A program made the translations under genes and the position numbers. From assembly GCA_037976565.1 (NCBI GenBank), contig CP137667.1, positions 30,370,459 to 30,434,458 on the forward strand: a stretch of DNA of 64,000 nt. The letters run 5' to 3'. This DNA is from Mesocentrotus franciscanus (taxonomy: Eukaryota; Echinodermata; Echinoidea; Camarodonta; Strongylocentrotidae). Of this stretch, positions 58,614-64,000 are shown one piece after another. Under the pieces are notes generated by a model. That model saw only the letters and a program-made list of their open reading frames with translations, made no database searches and had not been told where the DNA came from. How positions within the stretch are numbered: position 1 is the stretch's first letter; each line of letters starts with the position of its first letter.

Positions 58614-59089
58614 ATTATTAAACACATCAGACATCTAGAGCAAACAAGAAACTCTTACTATCTTACACTCTTAAATTATTATTATGTTTAAAAAAAGGGT
58701 TTCCTAGCATGAAAAGTTGCAAAAAAAAATCGTCAAACCAGCATTGTGCATCCAGTGCTTGACGGAATTTCGGTACACTGCAGTGTGCCTTTGGTGTGAT
58801 TATTAGGTCACAATAGAGTGCGCGCAGGTTCTCATACGCGTAATAGATGCGCAATGAAAATGACAAAATACGGCGCGGTCAATATGAGACTATATTTACT
58901 GTTTTTTTAACACGTAAAGTCCATAGGCTTTTTCATAAGAGGGTAATATAGTCTTATATTGCCTGATTAGCTCTTTTAGGATAAAAACAAGCGTAATATG
59001 ATTTTGTAAAACCACTGCTCAAATGTCTGATACGGTCAATAATTGTTAAGAATGCATGAAAGAGTTGCTCTTTCAAAATGGCGACAAAG

Positions 59090-59157
59090 CGTTAATGATT
59101 GCACATGGGCGAAGCGGGCTCTCAATTAGTCTCTTCACGAGACTCACAAAGTAAAAT
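59090..59157 (-). repeat. DIRS inverted terminal repeat (5' end in element direction)
   Basis: On the minus strand begins ATTTTACTTTGTGAGTCTCG and continues AATTGAGAGCCCGCTTCGCC, mirrored at the other end (50430-50465) and in the internal complementary region (50668-50705). Confidence 0.9.
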
Positions 59158-59214
59158 ATATGTGTACATGTATTCATCATGACATGGACATAGTGTACAA
59201 ACACACATACATAC

Positions 59215-59376
59215 CTGTAAGGTTGACGCCTTTGCATTCAGTGTAGAATAGAATTCCTCCTGCAAATCATCTCCCCATAGTTTCAGCTCAGTCAGGTTTG
59301 GCATGTAACACAAAGCTTCTGCTAGATGATGTGAAGAGGCTGTTGTACAGCCACAATGTACATTGAGGTTTTGGAC
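59215..59376 (-). CDS. LRR exon of an NLR-like receptor (exon unit E)
   Basis: A 162-bp minus-strand exon (54 codons), acceptor TGTGTAG, donor CAG|GTATGTATG. Encodes VQNLNVHCGCTTASSHHLAE, then ALCYMPNLTELKLWGDDLQE and EFYSTLNAKASTLQ. It is the most diverged unit and first in transcription order. Frame and splice sites are intact. The DIRS element begins only 58 bp into the following intron, which may affect splicing. Confidence 0.7.
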
Positions 59377-59710
59377 CTACACAGATACAAACAGTGATTC
59401 ATACAAGTAATAGTACAAGTATTAGTAATAGTATTAATATTAGTAATAATATTATCATCATTATTACTGTGGTAGTGTGAAAAATTCCTTTTAGATTGTA
59501 AACCAAAGTATTTAGAGGTACTATACATGTGAAAGTTTGTAAACATTTGGTCAGGGACTGTCACTGAAAGGGTCTTTTTAGGGCTAGTATTCATTTGCTG
59601 AGTTCATGTAGTTCCCCCAATCTTAAAGATAAAGTTGAGTTCTGGTCATGCGATTGCATTGTACAACAGTGTGGAATCGATCAGAAAAAGTTGACCATGT
59701 AGCAGATAAG

Positions 59711-60411
59711 CAGGGAGGTCATAGAGAACGAGTGGAAACTCTTGTAATTTATTCAAACGCAAGCGTGAGGTCTAAAGCGTAACAATGGGATGTGTAACAT
59801 TCCACTTGGCTTTGAAGTTCCATGCTTCGAGCCGCTCTTCCACTGCGGGGAATTTCAGGGGCCAGGCACCAGTTTCACATTTATTACAAAATATTAAATT
59901 ACCTGCAAAATTTCAGTGTAAATTATAAACTTTATATGGGGATTGTATTGGGAATAGTGCATCAAACAATTTTTCATATTTAGTACTCCTCCCTTCCTAT
60001 AATTTGTGTGCCAGAGTTGGTAAAAGAAAAATTTGATCCTGACAAAAACTCAATATTTTAGGATAATGCGCTTATTTTAGCATGTTTTAATGTCCCATTA
60101 TTTAATCCATGATTTACAATCTTCAATAACTTTAAGTTTGCTAATGCATGTTTTCGCGTGTTTTTTTTATTTTTGCAGTTGGCAAAAAGGATGAAATTAC
60201 ACAAGTTTGTGTTTGCTTTTTCTACTTATTACACATTCAACAATTAATGAGAAATCATTGAAAGGGACAGCGAATATTTGCTGGGATACCATTTTCTGAT
60301 GTTGGAGTTCTAAATCCTGATATTTCATGCGCTTTTTTATCTCACCACCTGGTCAACAGTTGCAGATTAGCGCATAATTTTTCGGCGGCTTGGAGCATGG
60401 GGTCAAAGGAG
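59711..60411. repeat. Dispersed 700-bp repeat, copy 2
   Basis: Same orientation as 23501-24198, with small substitutions and indels. Flanks differ, so the borders CAGGGAGGT and GGGTCAAAGGAG are those of the repeat itself. No terminal inverted repeats or target duplication recognised. Confidence 0.85.
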
Positions 60412-62160
60412 GTTCTGCAAGGTTCTGGAGTCATCAAAATGATAAGAAATTTGGCCCAGTCTTGGTAAAGCAACAAGCACTGTACACAGAAAGATGTATA
60501 TGAGACTACACAAACATGTGGCATAAAAATTGGGCCTCATTTTTAAGCTGTTAATTGTCATATTTAGAATATGAAGGCAGTTGAAGAGCCATGCTTTTCA
60601 GGGAACATTTTTTCTCTGATGTTCTTCCAAACTTGCATAATAATAACAATGATAAAGCTCACAAATTATTTTTCACCTCTCCCCAGAACTCAACCTTCTC
60701 TTTAATCCTTTGCCTACGTTTAAAAGTTAAATCAGACACTGAGAATGAGTATTATTTACATGTTGAAAAACATTCTGTACTTTCAGGTGATTTTTATAGT
60801 TAGTAAGATGTAAGGCCTTGGTCAAGATTCAGGGATAGATAATAGGAGATGACCATACTGAAGATGTCAGTAAAATGAAAATTGGGACTTAGTTCTGAGC
60901 AGGGAGGGAATTGCATTAGATTTTACTTTTTTGTTTACATATGTGAGTTTATAATCATATATGTGATAAAGTATCAGCTTTATTTACTGTAGCCATAATT
61001 GTATTATACAAAAGTTATGAAGATCAAAAGTTTACTGCTCTATGAATGGCCAACAGTGATAATGTATTGTTCATGCAGTGCACAAGGTATGGTATGGCAT
61101 TAGGGAATATAAATTTTTATTTGGCTGGAAAGGGCGTATCGTCAAGTATGTAAATCCAAAAAAGGGTTTGGACAAAATTGAGACGAAATTAAATTTGTAT
61201 AAGAAAGTTATGGCAATTTTAGATCTTTAATGGTCCATGTTTCAAGAATTTTAGAGATTTTTGACGAAGTCGGTTTCGGATTTGAATTTCGAATATGAAG
61301 ATGGCATTTTAAAGGGCAGGTTATGCGTCACAGATGAAAGAACATCTCTTAGACTATCTAGAGGAACTTGGTAGAAATCTGTAGAATTAGAATCTAGGAT
61401 AGTGGAGATAGGTATCAAGAAAGGCCTTAAAACAGACCAGAAACGGACAAAATGCCACCTGGACGGTTACGCATGAGTGCTTTCGGAAAACAAAAAGATA
61501 GATGACCTAGATTGGATATCAGAGATTACGCCTACGAAATGTAAAAGGATTCGGGCTACAAGAAGGGACCTAGATTGGAATAACAAGCACTATGTGCAAA
61601 ATGAATTGGATTTCTTGAGAAGAACCAGAAGAAGAATACTAGAAATTTAATTCATCGTGAGGACGAATTAGGTGGTCTGTCTTCAATTCTTATGATCATG
61701 CTCATATTCAATTCAATGATCCAATATAATGATGTTAATGTAAAATGATGTATTAAGATGTGAATTGATGAATGTACTGATGAACTGATGAACTGATAGA
61801 TTGAACTGATGTGAAATGAACTGAATTGATGAGCTAAACCGATGAACTGATAAGATTGAACTGTGACCTGAACTGAAGTGATAACTTAACTGATGAACAA
61901 AATATTGAGAAATGGTTATGATCAAAATCATGATCATAATGAAATTTAATGAAAATATAGATATAGAGAAGGAGAGAGGGAGACGGGTTATAGTCAAGTA
62001 AAAATACATGAGCTGGACCGAGGGATGAAAGAGGAATCAGAATGCATACACTTGGAAGGAGGGAGGATAGTATAAGGAAACATGGTAGGGTGAAATAAGA
62101 ATACAAAGGGAAAAATGAAGAGCTAGAGGAAATTAAAGAAAACTAGAAATATCGCAATCT
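60412..62160. other. No gene recognised; one simple repeat
   Basis: AT-rich. Between 61730 and 61900 an irregular (TGAACTGATGA)n-like tract. No frame with coding bias. Confidence 0.4.
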
Positions 62161-62429
62161 GTATTGCCGCGCAATGCGAATGTATCCCCCGGCAGTGGCA
62201 GCAATTTTGTGTCGTCCTAATGTTCGAAGGAGGGACAAAGATCCCCTCTCCCCTCCCTGAAACAAAAGGATGATGTAGAGATCGCCACTAGTGGCTCGGA
62301 CTATTGTCAAGACTAGGATAGGAGCAGCATCACCAAACCAATATGTGTGTAGATTAGAGTATAATGCATCTCTGTAGAAAATTTAAAAGAAATCTTTAAA
62401 GAAATGTAGCAGTTAGAGCGCACAAAAGA

Positions 62430-63840
62430 CAGCCACCAAAATACGACCTTTGACCCTATAACAGACGGAACACAGGTGGCAGCATCACCAAACACTAAAG
62501 ATGTGTACATTGTACTAAGACACACCTCCATACAACATTTGAAAGAAATCCGTCAAGAAATGTGGCAGTTAGAGCGCATAAAAGACATATGACCTTTGAC
62601 CATATAAAAGACGGAACAATGAGGGCAGCATCGCCCAAAAGTGTAGATGTGTAGATTGTACCAAGATACATCTCCTTTCAAAATTTGAAAGAAATCCATC
62701 ATGAAATATGACCTGCAGAGCGCACACTAGACACCCACCAAAATATGACCTTTGACCCTATAACAGACGGAACACAGGTGGCAGCATCACCAAACACTAA
62801 AGATGTGTACATTGTACTAAGACACACCTCCATACAACATTTGAAAGAAATCCGTCAAGAAATGTGGCAGTTAGAGCGCATAAAAGACATATGACCTTTG
62901 ACCATATAAAAGACGGAACAATGAGGGCAGCATCGCCCAAAAGTGTAGATGTGTAAATTGTACCAAGATACATCTCCTTTCAAAATTTGAAAGAAATCCG
63001 TCATGAAATATAACCTGCAGAGCGCACACTAGACACCCACCAAAATATGACCTTTGACCCTATAAAACACGGGACACTCGTGGCAGCATCACCAAAAACT
63101 ATAGGTGCGTAGATTTTACCAACATACACTTCCATACTCAATTTGAAAGAAATCTGTTAAGAAATGATGTAGTTAGACCACACACTAGAGTGCACACAAG
63201 ATATCTATCAAAATATGACCTTTGACCCTATAAAAGACGGAACACTGGAGGCAGCATCAGCAAAATCTATAGGCTTCTAGATTATACCAAGATACACCTT
63301 CATTCAAAATTTGAACAAAATCCCTTGAGAAATGTGGCCTATAGAGCGCACACAAACCATCCACAAAAATATGGGCTTTTACCCTATAGAAGACGGAACA
63401 ATGGGGCAGCATCACCAAAAGTTATAGGTGTGTAGATTATACCAAGATACACCTCCATACAAAATTTGAAAGAAATCCGTCAAGAAATGATGCAGTTAGA
63501 CCGCACACTAGAGTGCACATAAGACATCTATCAAAATATGACCTTTGACCCTATAAAAGACGGAACACCAGAGGCAGCATCACCAAAATCTATAGGCTTC
63601 TAGATTATACCAAGATACACCTTCATTCAAAATTTGAACAAAATCCCTTGAGAAATGTGGCCTATAGAGCGCACACAAACCATCCACAAAAATATGGGCT
63701 TTTACCCTATAGAAGACGGAACAATGGGGGCAGCATCACCAAAAGTTATAGGTGTGTAGATTATACCAAGATACACCTCCATACAAAATTTGAAAAAAAT
63801 CCGTCAAGGAATGTGGCAGTTAGAGCGCACACAAGAATAT
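62430..63840 (+). repeat. About 150-bp satellite with 297-bp higher-order repeat
   Basis: Nine to ten monomers containing AAAATATGACCTTTGACCCT, ATA.AAGACGGAACA, GGCAGCATCACCAAA, GTGTAGATT.TACCAAGATA, TTTGAAAGAAATCCGTCAAG and AGAGCGCACA. 62437-62733 and 62734-63030 are nearly identical dimers, and 63180-63500 versus 63500-63820 form another pair. The TTTGA..AAATCCGTCAA word also occurs in the Helitron-like elements at 1380 and 24442. It ends in GACGCGGCGGCGGCGTAACGC. Confidence 0.9.
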
Positions 63841-64000
63841 GACGCGGCGGCGGCGTAACGCTGCTGAATCCAAAGTACCCCACCGGCTAGACCGAAAGCT
63901 TCAGTCTCTGATATCGACGGTTGTTCCGCTGAGATTGCATCTGGCTCCTCTGACCGCCTCTATACATAGACTGAAGAACGTCCTATGGGGACTGTACGGG

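Larger units (their letters stand above)
50361..59157 (-). mobile_element. DIRS1-like tyrosine-recombinase retrotransposon with nested insertions
   Basis: Minus-oriented element of about 8.8 kb (about 5.6 kb without its main nested insertions). Order in element direction: right inverted terminal repeat (59090-59157), gag, RT, RNase H, tyrosine recombinase, internal complementary region (50587-50705), left inverted terminal repeat (50361-50470). The insertion separates CTTAAACTCATCTCCATTG from TGTGTACATG...CATCATG, which are contiguous in the flank of LRR exons A-C. No target duplication, as expected for DIRS. It lies 58 bp beyond the donor site of LRR exon E. Coding regions are broken. Confidence 0.9.

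Overview
The window looks like animal DNA from a marine deuterostome, most likely an echinoderm. The evidence is a set of single-exon leucine-rich-repeat (LRR) units of the type found in large echinoderm NLR-like receptor families, a Ty3/gypsy element of the Mag/SURL type known from sea urchins, a DIRS1-like element, a CR1/L2-like LINE, a tRNA-derived SINE family, and AT-rich intron-like DNA between them. There are no bacterial operons and no long conserved multi-exon gene. Species assignment is inference from family resemblance.

Layout. 0-2 kb: foldback and Helitron-like repeats. 2-16.5 kb: three related blocks (A, B, C), each with one minus-strand LRR exon (2831-2998, 10451-10618, 15291-15458) plus a half exon at 16374-16490. 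The blocks differ by mobile-element insertions whose empty sites can be read from the sister blocks. 17.2-23.4 kb: a SINE and a complete but decayed Mag-type gypsy element with 5-bp target duplication, itself hit by a TIR transposon. 23.5-26.6 kb: a dispersed 700-bp repeat, fragments of an Academ-like gene, a second Helitron-like element and another SINE. 28.8-32.3 kb: a LINE with SGNH-esterase ORF1 and RT but no visible endonuclease. 33.5-36.5 kb: minisatellites and a palindrome-rich MITE. 37.4-41.8 kb: a long, nearly intron-free ORF with several frame breaks, encoding a Cys-rich / FEN1-XPG-like / CXC-like protein resembling AcademX-type transposon proteins. 41.9-43.6 kb: a 119-bp tandem array next to a pogo/Tigger transposase fragment. 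45.3-47.8 kb: minisatellite, MITE, and a second Academ-like fragment. 47.8-59.4 kb: two more LRR exons (47825-47989, 59215-59376) separated by a hAT-like element and a DIRS1-like retrotransposon whose inverted termini and internal complementary region are both visible. The DIRS element carries a 2.9-kb hAT-like insertion in its RT, which contains satellite DNA and a third copy of the TIR family with 6-bp target duplications. 59.7-64 kb: second copy of the 700-bp repeat and a 150-bp satellite.

The only plausible host coding content is the minus-strand run of in-frame 54-56 codon LRR exons (transcribed from 59.4 kb towards 2.8 kb), probably the LRR tail of one or more NLR-like immune receptors. 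Everything else with protein homology is transposon-derived and mostly broken by frame shifts or stops.
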